DNA of 10,737 nucleotides from Methanosarcinaceae archaeon (GTDB lineage Archaea > Halobacteriota > Methanosarcinia > Methanosarcinales > Methanosarcinaceae), in NCBI GenBank assembly GCA_030655675.1, contig JAUSPM010000087.1, positions 1 through 10,737 of the forward strand, given 5' to 3'. Within the stretch, counting starts at the first letter, position 1; every line of letters starts with the position of its first letter. The translations under genes and the position numbers were made by a program. Shown here piece after piece: positions 1 through 6,625 of this stretch. The notes below the pieces were generated by a model. The model worked only from the letters and a program-made list of their open reading frames with translations. It searched no databases and was not told the DNA's origin.

Positions 1-92
1 TGTTTTACAATTGTGTACAATTATATATTTTGAGTATATTCAGTCTACAGATAACGTTTATATATGGCTGAATAGTTACGAGTTTTGATATA

Positions 93-1601
93 TTATGCCC
101 CCTTACCCATGCAGCATTTTTTGTATTTTTTGCCTGAACCGCAGGGGCATGGTTCATTTCTTCCGACCTTTATTTTTTTGAGCTGATCTTCATATTCAAA
201 CTCGAAGGGATCATCGTCAAGGAATATATTATCAGACATGGAATTTGAGTCATTAATTGAATGCAAATATTCGATATTCCCTCTGGAAAAGTGATCCAAA
301 GGATATTTTTTACATGTATTGAACAGAATGCTATCATATTCTCCTGCAATTGTCAATTCAATCTCTTCTTCGCTATCAATTATCTCATCCATCCTGTCTT
401 CTTCAAAGGCTTTTCGTATATCCGGCATTACAGATGGATCATGGAACGATGCAAGATCGCCTGCTACAAGACATGCAAATGTTGGGTCGCTGGTGGTGTT
501 CAATAATTTGAGTAAATGTTCCTTGACATTATCTTCGTGTGAGGGGTATTTGGTGGTTAAAAATGCAAGTGAAAGCGTGACAGTACTTCTTGTAAAAGAG
601 TCAAGTGTCTCATCGGATGAATAGTGCTTAAGATCTTCTATGGCATCTTCCCCGAAAGCAATCAGAATACTTGCTACATTTTCAGTCAGCCAATGATCAA
701 TTTCCTCACTGCGATATCTAATTGTATCCAGTAAAAGTTCTAATGATTCTTTGGTGTTTATGAGGGGGAGTATGTGGATGGCATGTATTGGTAGCCACCC
801 TCCTCCATAGTCCTCCCGATCCCAATATCGTCCGTCTTGTATTACTTTCCTGAGCCAGAAAACTGCGTCATCCCTCTTTGCAATTTCCATGACAATTTTT
901 TTGTTGACATAAAGTCCCAGTATTTTTAATGCCTCTATTAGTATTTCAGTGGGCATTTTGGGGAGTTCAGGTTCTAACATGTACCATGCAATGTCTGTTT
1001 CGCTTGCGATCAGATCGCCGAAATCTTCGTCAAGATCTTCATCTTCTATAACGATCTCATCTAGTGATCGTATTATACCAAAACGATTCTTTGCTTTTTG
1101 ATAAATGTTCATTAGGACTTCATTTTCGGGTTCTTCAATACGAATAAAATTTGACTTGATCATTCCTGAATAGATTATTTTTTCTTTGAATGGCAGGAGT
1201 ACAGTATCGGCATACACTGGTAAATTGGATGAAAAATCACTCATGTCTTCATATAATCCCAAAACGGCATACGCTTTTGGATTGTTGAATGGTTGCAAAA
1301 ATATTGTATGCTCTTTTGGGTGGCTGATCACACAAAATTTACCTTTTATGAATGTTTTCCACTTTTCTATTATAGTTAGTTCATCCTTGTTAAAATTAAA
1401 TGGGTTTTCATCAATAAAGGAATCGATCAGTTCTATATTGGAAAATAAAATTTTATGAAGTAATTGTATTTGGTTTCTGTCCCTATCTTTAAAATCCGGT
1501 TTAGTCAGTCCTTTTATCACAGTAAATTCCTGATTCACATAATATAGAAGTGCCCAATTAAGCTTGTAAAAAAGAGCGGCATCTTGTTTTGACAATTTCA
1601 T
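93..1601 (-). CDS. SEC-C motif protein, 502 aa
   Basis: The extreme C-terminus (residues ~478-502) is a SEC-C zinc-binding motif: C485-x-C487-x8-C496-C497 preceded by GRNEPCPCGSG. This motif is first known from the tail of SecA and recurs at the end of many otherwise unrelated proteins, where it binds zinc and probably mediates protein or nucleic acid contacts. The rest has no motif I can name. Residues ~205-430 are rich in paired amphipathic helices (for example the stretches around LPIHAIHIL and LLKLLNTTSDP) and look like HEAT-type or DUF1186-like helical repeats. Acidic patches occur near residue 190 and at 465-475. No signal peptide or membrane segment is visible, so it is probably cytoplasmic. 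The start is supported by GGTGA four bases before the ATG at 1599-1601. It is transcribed alone, divergent from the hsdR remnant. A specific function cannot be assigned. Confidence 0.85.
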   Translation of the reverse strand: MKLSKQDAALFYKLNWALLYYVNQEFTVIKGLTKPDFKDRDRNQIQLLHKILFSNIELIDSFIDENPFNFNKDELTIIEKWKTFIKGKFCVISHPKEHTIFLQPFNNPKAYAVLGLYEDMSDFSSNLPVYADTVLLPFKEKIIYSGMIKSNFIRIEEPENEVLMNIYQKAKNRFGIIRSLDEIVIEDEDLDEDFGDLIASETDIAWYMLEPELPKMPTEILIEALKILGLYVNKKIVMEIAKRDDAVFWLRKVIQDGRYWDREDYGGGWLPIHAIHILPLINTKESLELLLDTIRYRSEEIDHWLTENVASILIAFGEDAIEDLKHYSSDETLDSFTRSTVTLSLAFLTTKYPSHEDNVKEHLLKLLNTTSDPTFACLVAGDLASFHDPSVMPDIRKAFEEDRMDEIIDSEEEIELTIAGEYDSILFNTCKKYPLDHFSRGNIEYLHSINDSNSMSDNIFLDDDPFEFEYEDQLKKIKVGRNEPCPCGSGKKYKKCCMGKGA

Positions 1602-1816
1602 TTTCTCACCTCATGACCAATGGCACAATTTCGATTGTGCTGTAAATTCACCAATTTGTAATAAGTAAATAACCACCATTTATTAAACCCTTTTTAACCT
1701 TTTCGACATTCGCTCACTCTCCGCAAAAAATAACCGAATTTATTTAAAAACTGTATATTATATATTTAATGAAGTTGTTTATTTGTCAATAACATCCTGC
1801 TTGAAGAGGATATTTG
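1602..1816. promoter_or_regulatory. Divergent intergenic region with TATA-like box for hsdR
   Basis: This AT-rich gap separates the minus-strand SEC-C gene from the plus-strand hsdR remnant. A strong TATA-like run (TATATTATATATTT, 1754-1767) lies about 50 bases before the hsdR ATG, the right place for an archaeal promoter with a ~25-base leader. GAGG at 1806-1809 is the hsdR ribosome binding site, seven bases before the ATG at 1817. No hairpin or operator stands out. The box is seen in the sequence; promoter activity is inferred. Confidence 0.45.
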
Positions 1817-2635
1817 ATGGAACAAATAAACAAAAAAGAACTCAGTGAACGAGATATTTGTACTAAATATATCACTCCTGCCATTAGTCAAGCCGGGTGG
1901 GATTTGCATACCCAGATACGTGAGGAAGTGACTTTTACTAAAGGGCGGGTTATTGTAAAAGGTCAATCTGTGAGTAGAGGGAAACCTAAGCGGGCGGATT
2001 ACATACTTAATTACAAGCAAAATATTCCGATTGCTGTTATTGAAGCTAAAAAGAATACGTATGGTGTTGGCGAGGGTATGCAACAGGCGCTCGGATATGC
2101 TGAGACACTGGATATTCCTTTTGTTTATAGTTCAAATGGTGATGCTTTTCTTGAACACGATCGAACCGGTACTTCGGGTCAGGTTGAACGTGAAATTGCA
2201 TTACATGATTTTCCTTCACCTGAGCAGATTTGGAAGAAATATTGTGTATGGAAGGGTATTGACAGCATTGAAGAGAGTTCTATTATTCAAGAATACTATA
2301 CCGATAGTAGCGGGAAAGTTCCGCGATATTATCAGCAAATCGCTATTAATCGCACGGTTGAAGCAATCTCTAAAGGGCAGGATAGATTGCTGTTGGTTAT
2401 GGCTACGGGCACGGGAAAAACATTTACTGCTTTCCAGATCATCTGGAGATTGTGGAAATCCCGTACTAAGAAGCGTATTTTGTTCCTTGCTGACCGTAAT
2501 ATTTTGGTAGACCAAACACGGACAAACGACTTTAAGCCTTTTGGCAATGCTATGACAAAGATCAAAAAACGGCAGGCAGATAAGTCTTATGAGATCTACC
2601 TTTCTCTTTATCAGGCAGGGTACTCATGGTCATGA
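1817..2635 (+). pseudogene. hsdR: Type I restriction enzyme R subunit, truncated (hsdR remnant)
   Basis: The 272 codons cover the front of a type I restriction R subunit, normally ~800-1100 residues. HsdR cleaves DNA after ATP-driven translocation in complex with HsdM and HsdS. Visible parts are the N-terminal PD-(D/E)xK nuclease core, D61-x14-E76-A-K78, then the start of the helicase motor with Walker A (ATGTGKT, K201) and a motif Ia-like LADRNILVDQT near 226-236. Homology stops after the LSLYQA segment (~residue 266); the next codons (GYSWS) are foreign and end at TGA. DEAD/H box, motor domain 2 and the C-terminal assembly region are all missing. ATG 1817 is chosen because GAGG sits seven bases upstream. 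With no hsdM and only hsdS tails nearby, the protein cannot restrict DNA. The break looks like a deletion or recombination junction, not a simple frameshift. Confidence 0.88.
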
Positions 2636-2645
2636 CCGTTTAAGA

Positions 2646-2756
2646 ATGGATTTTTTACTCGCATTCGGTAATGAGGACTTCATGGATACACAATTATATG
2701 AATCAATTCGAAATTGGGAACAAAAAAACAGAGATTATTCACTTATTAAGTTCTAA
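2646..2756 (+). other. Short unrecognised reading frame, probable gene scrap (36 codons)
   Basis: Directly after the hsdR break point a different frame is open from about 2622. From the ATG at 2646 it encodes 36 residues (MDFLLAFGNEDFMDTQLYES at the front) and ends at TAA. The composition looks protein-like, but there is no convincing ribosome binding site and I do not recognise the family. It does not continue HsdR. The most likely reading is the 3' end of another gene joined here when the hsd locus was rearranged. Confidence 0.3.
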
Positions 2757-2827
2757 TCGATTTCAGTCATAATTAAATCTATATCAACCATATGACCCTT
2801 AATAAAATCAAGTTCTTTTCTGATTGC
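2753..2827 (-). pseudogene. Antisense remnant resembling a small antitoxin C-terminus
   Basis: Read on the minus strand, 24 codons ending in TAG (2755-2753) give a peptide containing AIRKELDFIKGHMVDIDL. The style, a charged helix followed by a segment with alternating acids, recalls the short antitoxin-like proteins common in archaeal toxin-antitoxin pairs. This is an impression without a definite family match. It has no start or ribosome binding site and abuts the first hsdS tail at about 2828. It is therefore a scrap at a rearrangement joint. Confidence 0.25.
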
Positions 2828-2921
2828 ACTCTGCGATGACCTCAAAGCAAAACTCAATCAATCACAAACCGATGGCGCGAAATTGATGGAGGCGGTGGTG
2901 GCTGGGTTGGTTGGTGCGTAA
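2823..2921 (+). pseudogene. hsdS: hsdS 3'-end remnant, copy 1
   Basis: The frame ending at TAA 2919-2921 encodes IALCDDLKAKLNQSQTDGAK followed by a short LMEAVVAGL-type tail. This is the C-terminal coiled-coil end of a type I specificity subunit, where the consensus runs VDQLMALCDELEAKL. HsdS determines DNA target choice, but its two target-recognition domains are absent here. An in-frame TGA lies at 2793-2795, so nothing upstream can belong to it. It is part of the direct repeat shared with 4110-4355. Confidence 0.75.
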
Positions 2922-3074
2922 TCACAAGTCCGTAGCGTAGCGCATCTGCGTTTATCCGCGTTCATCTGCGGTTAATTTTTTTGTTGCTCTTGCAATAAGG
3001 GGTATATACGAACGCAGATTTGCACTTAGGGGTTAAAACTCAATCAATCACATACCGACGGCGCGAAATTGATG
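2829..3074 (+). repeat. ~246-bp direct repeat, left copy
   Basis: This segment matches 4110-4355 base for base without gaps at a constant offset of 1281. By eye there are about 22 mismatches (~91 % identity). It contains the last ~31 codons of hsdS, a noncoding stretch with three 10-bp tandem units (2944-2973) and the start of a second hsdS tail. The pair brackets the DinD-like gene, so homologous recombination between copies would delete that gene. Confidence 0.9.
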
Positions 3075-3107
3075 GAGGCGGTGGTGGCTGGGTTAGTTGA
3101 TGCGTAA
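3036..3107 (+). pseudogene. hsdS: hsdS 3'-end remnant, copy 2 (tandem)
   Basis: A second version of the hsdS tail lies 186 bases after the first and ends at TAA 3105-3107. It differs from the first at only a few positions (VDA instead of VGA at the end). Only the last ~23 codons are present. It shows that the tail was duplicated in tandem before or during the event that made the larger direct repeat. It is not expressed as a protein in any recognisable way. Confidence 0.65.
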
Positions 3108-3194
3108 ACACTTTCACTCCACTTGGATTTGATATATATACAAAAAAATCAATTATGTTTAGAATCAAAAAATTTGTGGTTTTTGAGGGCTGGT

Positions 3195-4034
3195 ATGAAG
3201 AACAATTTAGCAATATTTGAAGATTACAAAATTCGCCGTTTGTATGATGAGGATACCGAAACTTGGTTTTTTTCGGTAGTGGATATCATACAAGTTTTGA
3301 TACAGCAATCTGATTATCAGGCTGCCAGAAAGTATTGGAACAAGCTGAAAGAACGATTGAAAAAAGAAGGAAACGAGTCGGTGACAAATTGTCACCGACT
3401 GAAATTAGAAGCGGCTGACGGGAAGAAATACCTGACAGATGTTGCGGGTTCCGAAACCCTGTTGCGCCTGATCCAATCCGTGCCAAGCCCCAAATCTGAG
3501 CCAATTAAACTATGGCTTGCAAAAGTTGGCTATGAGCGGATGCAAGAAATTGCCGATCCGGCACGTTCACTTGACAGAGCCAGAGAAAACTGGCAAAAAT
3601 ATGGACGTAGCGATAAATGGATTCAGCAGCGTATGATGGGGCAGGAGACTCGTAACAAACTCACAGATTACTGGAGTGAACATGAGATTAAAAAGGGCGA
3701 AGAGTTTGCCATACTCACCAATATCATTCATCAAGAGTGGTCTGATGTAACGGTAAAAGAGCACAAAGATATCAAAAACTTGCAAACGCAAAATTTGCGC
3801 GACCACATGAGCGAAGCTGAATTGATCTTTACCGCATTGGCAGAGTTATCTACCCGACAGATTGCCGAAAGCACGAAAGCCATTGGATTGCCCGAAAACA
3901 AATTGGCAGGTAAATCAGGTGGCAACATTGCGAAAAAAGCGAGGGTGGAATTGGAAGAAAAAACAGGACAAAAGGTTGTCACCGGGGAAAATTATTTGCC
4001 ACCGAAAAAGAACAATACATTAGGTGAGAAATAG
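3195..4034 (+). CDS. dinD: BRO-N / DinD-like protein associated with type I RM loci
   Basis: The 279-residue protein has the usual layout of DNA-damage-inducible protein D and related BRO-family proteins. An N-terminal BRO-N fold carries the typical opening (EDYKIRRLYDEDTETWFFSV) and a short helix/strand region to about residue 110. A helical C-terminal half follows with signature stretches such as LDRARENWQKYGRSDKW, IQQRMMGQETRNKLTDYW and the final conserved TGQKVV. BRO-N domains bind DNA. DinD in E. coli is LexA-regulated and has been linked to RecA inhibition; whether that holds in archaea is unknown. ATG 3195 is preferred over an in-frame upstream ATG at 3123 because GAGGG lies just before it and family members start here. 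Genes of this type often sit between hsd genes. This one is the only intact gene in the decayed locus, flanked by direct repeats. Its stop is TAG. Confidence 0.8.
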   Translation: MKNNLAIFEDYKIRRLYDEDTETWFFSVVDIIQVLIQQSDYQAARKYWNKLKERLKKEGNESVTNCHRLKLEAADGKKYLTDVAGSETLLRLIQSVPSPKSEPIKLWLAKVGYERMQEIADPARSLDRARENWQKYGRSDKWIQQRMMGQETRNKLTDYWSEHEIKKGEEFAILTNIIHQEWSDVTVKEHKDIKNLQTQNLRDHMSEAELIFTALAELSTRQIAESTKAIGLPENKLAGKSGGNIAKKARVELEEKTGQKVVTGENYLPPKKNNTLGEK

Positions 4035-4202
4035 TATGGCATTATTGAGAAATTAAAGATACTTTTAGAACAGCGCCGCATCGTCGCCAGAGTTGACCAA
4101 CTCATGGCGCTCTGCGACGAACTCGAAGCAAAACTCAATCAATCACTGACCGACGGCGCGAAATTGATGGAGGCGGTGGTGGCTGGGTTGGCTGGTGCGT
4201 AA
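4035..4202 (+). pseudogene. hsdS: hsdS 3'-end remnant, copy 3 (longest)
   Basis: Immediately after the TAG of the DinD-like gene, the same frame stays open for 55 codons to TAA 4200-4202. The clear HsdS part is EQRRIVARVDQLMALCDELE and the following tail, which is the C-terminal conserved helix of type I specificity subunits. The segment before it (about 12 codons) is less clear. There is no in-frame start with a ribosome binding site, and both target-recognition domains are missing. It overlaps the right copy of the direct repeat from 4110. Confidence 0.75.
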
Positions 4203-4355
4203 TCTCAAATCCGTCGCGTAGCGTATTTGCGTTTATTCGCGTTCATCTGCGGTTAATTTTTTTATTGCTCTTGCAATAAGGGGTATATACGAACGCAGAT
4301 TTGTAGTATGGGGTTAAAACTCAATCAATCACACACCAACAACGCGAAATTGATG
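4110..4355 (+). repeat. ~246-bp direct repeat, right copy
   Basis: Right partner of 2829-3074, collinear and ungapped. It holds the end of hsdS copy 3, the noncoding spacer with three 10-bp units at 4225-4254, and the first part of the second tail, which breaks off at ~4355 where the left copy continues. That makes the left copy the more complete one. Confidence 0.9.
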
Positions 4356-4367
4356 AAAACTTGCCTA

Positions 4368-4392
4368 GTGTGAAACACACCGCATGCATGCG
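4368..4392. other. Adjacent hairpin and 12-bp palindrome
   Basis: GTGTG-AAA-CACAC (4368-4380) is followed without a gap by the perfect palindrome CGCATGCATGCG (4381-4392). They lie about 40 bases past the stop of the minus-strand inositol-phosphate synthase and at the edge of the hsd debris. There is no T-tract on either side, so a standard terminator is not clear. They may help end minus-strand transcripts or mark a junction. Confidence 0.4.
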
Positions 4393-4429
4393 AACTATTG
4401 ATTAATTTCAGACCGGATTTAACTGATAT

Positions 4430-5533
4430 TTAGTCATCCCGCGTTCCTGCAATAAATTCCTCTGTCATGGTGCATGCTTTATCATCCGTGAACTGTTTTG
4501 GAGGATGCTTCATGAAATATGCAGATGGTGAATACAATACGCCACTTGTTCCACGATCGAGTGCAAGTTTGCAGCATCGTATAGCATCGATCACAACTCC
4601 TGCGGAGTTCGGGGAATCTTCGACCGAGAGACGCAGTTCAATATTCATTGGCACATCTCCGAAGAGTTTTCCTTCCATCCTGAGGAAACAGATTTTGTTA
4701 TCCTTTTGCCATGGGACGTAATCACTTGGTCCGATATGGATGTCATCATCATCAAGTCTGTGTGCGGTAACAGACTGTACCGCTTCTGTTTTTGAAACTT
4801 TCTTTGAGGCAAGTCGACTCCTGTTCAACATGTTTAGGAAATCGGTATTTCCACCTGTATTGAGCTGGTATGTACGCTCCAACTTGACTCCCCTTTTACT
4901 GAACAGGTCTGCAAGGGTGCGGTGTGTTATAGTAGCACCAAGTTGGGCTTTTATGTCATCTCCGATTATCGGTATGCCCTTATCCTCGAATCTTTTTGCC
5001 CACAGATGATCACTTGCTATGAAGACCGGCATATTGTTTACGAATGCCACACCTGCTTCAAGCGCGCATTCGGCATAGAAACGTACTGCTTTTTCGGAAC
5101 CAACTGGAAGATAATTCAAAAGCACTTCGGTTTTTGATCTCTTTAATTCATCCACAACATCTTCTTTTGAAGGTTCAGTCTCATCTGCAAGGACAAAAGT
5201 ATGTTTATCATCGTAATCTTTCATGTGGTCTGCTATACCATCCATAACCTTGCCCATTCTCACAATGGTTCCTGTTTTTGGTATATTCTCACAAAAAACA
5301 GTGGTACAGTTAGGCAATTCAAAGATCGCTTCAGCCACATCTTTACCAACTTTCCTTTTATCTATATCGAATGCCGCAACAACTTTAATATCGCTTGGTT
5401 TGTAACCACCGATCTCCCAGTGCATCAAACCAATCGCATTATCGCTATTTTTATCCTTGTAATATTCAAAGCCCTGAATAAGTGAACTGGCACAATTTCC
5501 AAGACCCACAATTGCGATTTTAATATTATTCAT
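4430..5533 (-). CDS. ino1: myo-inositol-1-phosphate synthase
   Basis: Converts glucose 6-phosphate to 1L-myo-inositol 1-phosphate using NAD as a recycled cofactor. This is the first step toward inositol head groups of archaeal ether lipids and inositol-based solutes. The N-terminal Rossmann fold has GLGNCASS (residues 10-17) in the NAD loop. Family signatures follow: LNYLPVGSEKAVRFYAEC, FVNNMPVFIASD, GDDIKAQLGATITHR, QLNTGGNTDFLNML, HIGPSDYVPW and SPNSAGVVIDAIR. At 367 residues it is full length, and from memory it matches the actinobacterial (Mycobacterium Ino1) type closely throughout, more than the ~390-residue Archaeoglobus enzyme. The start follows a weak GAGATG element. A TATA-like stretch lies at 5564-5578 on the minus strand. 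It is cytosolic, transcribed alone and divergent from the redox gene group. Confidence 0.93.
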   Translation of the reverse strand: MNNIKIAIVGLGNCASSLIQGFEYYKDKNSDNAIGLMHWEIGGYKPSDIKVVAAFDIDKRKVGKDVAEAIFELPNCTTVFCENIPKTGTIVRMGKVMDGIADHMKDYDDKHTFVLADETEPSKEDVVDELKRSKTEVLLNYLPVGSEKAVRFYAECALEAGVAFVNNMPVFIASDHLWAKRFEDKGIPIIGDDIKAQLGATITHRTLADLFSKRGVKLERTYQLNTGGNTDFLNMLNRSRLASKKVSKTEAVQSVTAHRLDDDDIHIGPSDYVPWQKDNKICFLRMEGKLFGDVPMNIELRLSVEDSPNSAGVVIDAIRCCKLALDRGTSGVLYSPSAYFMKHPPKQFTDDKACTMTEEFIAGTRDD

Positions 5534-5877
5534 GAATACATCTCATTTTTAAATTTGTCATTCAATATAACATAATAATTTTAACCTACATTCTGATTAT
5601 CTGCAGTTTTATAAAAGACTTTCTAAATATACGAATTAGGGACTTGTTTATATTAAAAAAAGATACGGGTGGTCATGATAAATCACACATCTAACAGCAC
5701 TTTCATATTATATTATTAACGGCTGTGGAAAGTTATTTAAGTGTCAAGTTGAATCATTTATTTAGCGTGTTATAGATTGCTTCTTCAAAAATGGGGTTAA
5801 TTGATTGAAGCGATGCAAAATGCTTAAAAGATTATGCGTGAGATTCGAAACTGAATAATCATTAAATTTGAGGTTAT
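5534..5877. promoter_or_regulatory. Divergent intergenic region between ino1 and the redox gene group
   Basis: This 344-base AT-rich stretch must hold both promoters. For ino1 (minus strand) a TATA-like run lies at 5564-5578, giving a short leader. For the DUF2892 gene, TATA-like runs occur around 5733-5740 and 5756-5764, but none is decisive. ATTGCTTC (5776-5783) can pair with GAAGCGAT (5807-5814) with one wobble, a modest stem-loop in the probable leader. GAGG at 5870-5873 is the ribosome binding site. I see no small gene or RNA gene here. Confidence 0.4.
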
Positions 5878-5880
5878 ATG

Positions 5881-6093
5881 ATGGAAACTAACGAAGCAAA
5901 AGTTGAAAGAATATTCAGAATCGTCATGGGACCTATACTGATATATGTTGGTATGTTCCAGATTTTGACTACAAGTGTTTTGACATATGTAATTGCACTG
6001 TTTGGTTTGATAATGTTGATTACCGGAATTATTGGATACTGTCCATTGTACACTATAATAGGTATTAACACCTGTAAAATTAAAAATAAGTAG
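5881..6093 (+). CDS. DUF2892 small membrane protein (YgaP-type membrane domain)
   Basis: The 70 residues contain two hydrophobic helices, roughly 11-29 (around MGPILIYVGMF) and 34-52 (VIALFGLIMLITGIIGY). They are followed by the family's hallmark CPLY...GINTC, with two cysteines near the C-terminus. DUF2892 is the membrane anchor seen fused to rhodanese in YgaP and as a stand-alone protein beside sulfur and redox genes. Its biochemical role is not established. Two ATGs stand in tandem at 5878 and 5881. The second is chosen because GAGG at 5870-5873 is seven bases away from it, against four for the first. It ends in TAG, 13 bases before the rubrerythrin gene, so the two are probably co-transcribed. 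Confidence 0.85.
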   Translation: METNEAKVERIFRIVMGPILIYVGMFQILTTSVLTYVIALFGLIMLITGIIGYCPLYTIIGINTCKIKNK

Positions 6094-6106
6094 TGGGTGA
6101 TGAAGT

Positions 6107-6595
6107 ATGAGTGATTTACTGAAAGATATATCGGGTACTATTGAAGGGTTGAAAACGTTTGACGATGTACTCGATGTATCAATCGCATTGGAAGAGCAGG
6201 GCAGAGAGTTCTATCTTGAAAAAGCATCCACCATTAAAAGTGCGGAAACAATAGGATTATACAATTATCTGGCAGAGGAAGAAGGGCATCATGCTGACTA
6301 CTTGAGGCAATATCGAAAGAACAAAACTGTGCCTGATATCAAATCCAATGTCCCTGATTTTAAAACATCATTTTCTGCGGAGTTCATTGATGACCGCTTG
6401 GGAGAAATTGGTGTACTTTTAGCAGCGCTACGTCTTGAGCGAAAAAGTGAGTATTTCTATACTGAACTTTCAAAACGTGCTGAAAATGAAGAGCAGCGTA
6501 AATTCTTTGATAAACTTGCATTTTTTGAAAGAGGACATTATGAACTGATAGATGGATTCCTTGGAGAATCTACTCAATTCAGGATGCAGACATAA
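6107..6595 (+). CDS. Rubrerythrin-like ferritin-family diiron protein
   Basis: A 162-residue four-helix-bundle protein with the ligand pattern of the rubrerythrin/ferritin-like group. Helix 1 has LEEQGREFY (E29), helix 2 has EEEGHHADYL (E59-x2-H62), helix 3 has LRLERKSEYFY and helix 4 has FFERGHYELID. These would hold a diiron centre that reduces hydrogen peroxide or O2. The C-terminal rubredoxin domain of classical rubrerythrin is absent, so electrons must come from a separate carrier. The sequence shows no metal-ligand loss. GGTGA just before ATG 6107 supports the start. It follows the DUF2892 gene by 13 bases and precedes the flavodiiron gene by 30, in what reads as one operon. A ferritin-like protein of another function remains possible, but the context favours oxidant defence. 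Confidence 0.85.
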   Translation: MSDLLKDISGTIEGLKTFDDVLDVSIALEEQGREFYLEKASTIKSAETIGLYNYLAEEEGHHADYLRQYRKNKTVPDIKSNVPDFKTSFSAEFIDDRLGEIGVLLAALRLERKSEYFYTELSKRAENEEQRKFFDKLAFFERGHYELIDGFLGESTQFRMQT

Positions 6596-6625
6596 GATAA
6601 ATTTTAATATTTGGAGGAATGGGGT

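Noticed and set aside
9..22. AATTGT-GT-ACAATT dyad at the window start
   Set aside because: Short, AT-rich, and far past the end of the SEC-C gene without supporting context; I cannot claim an operator or terminator.
1817..2635. Functional restriction system
   Set aside because: The R subunit lacks most of its motor and C-terminus, hsdM is absent, and hsdS survives only as tails.
2829..4355. CRISPR array or tandem repeat array
   Set aside because: Only two long copies 1281 bases apart plus a tandem hsdS tail; no short regular repeats with spacers.
5694..5733. Pseudoknot: ACAGC and ACTTTC followed by GCTGT and GAAAGT in crossing order
   Set aside because: The loops would be 0 and 1 bases, too short to cross 5-6 bp stems; likely chance in AT-rich DNA.
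6611..6625. TTG 6611 as the start of fprA
   Set aside because: The codon precedes and overlaps GGAGG 6613-6617, which is correctly spaced for GTG 6626.
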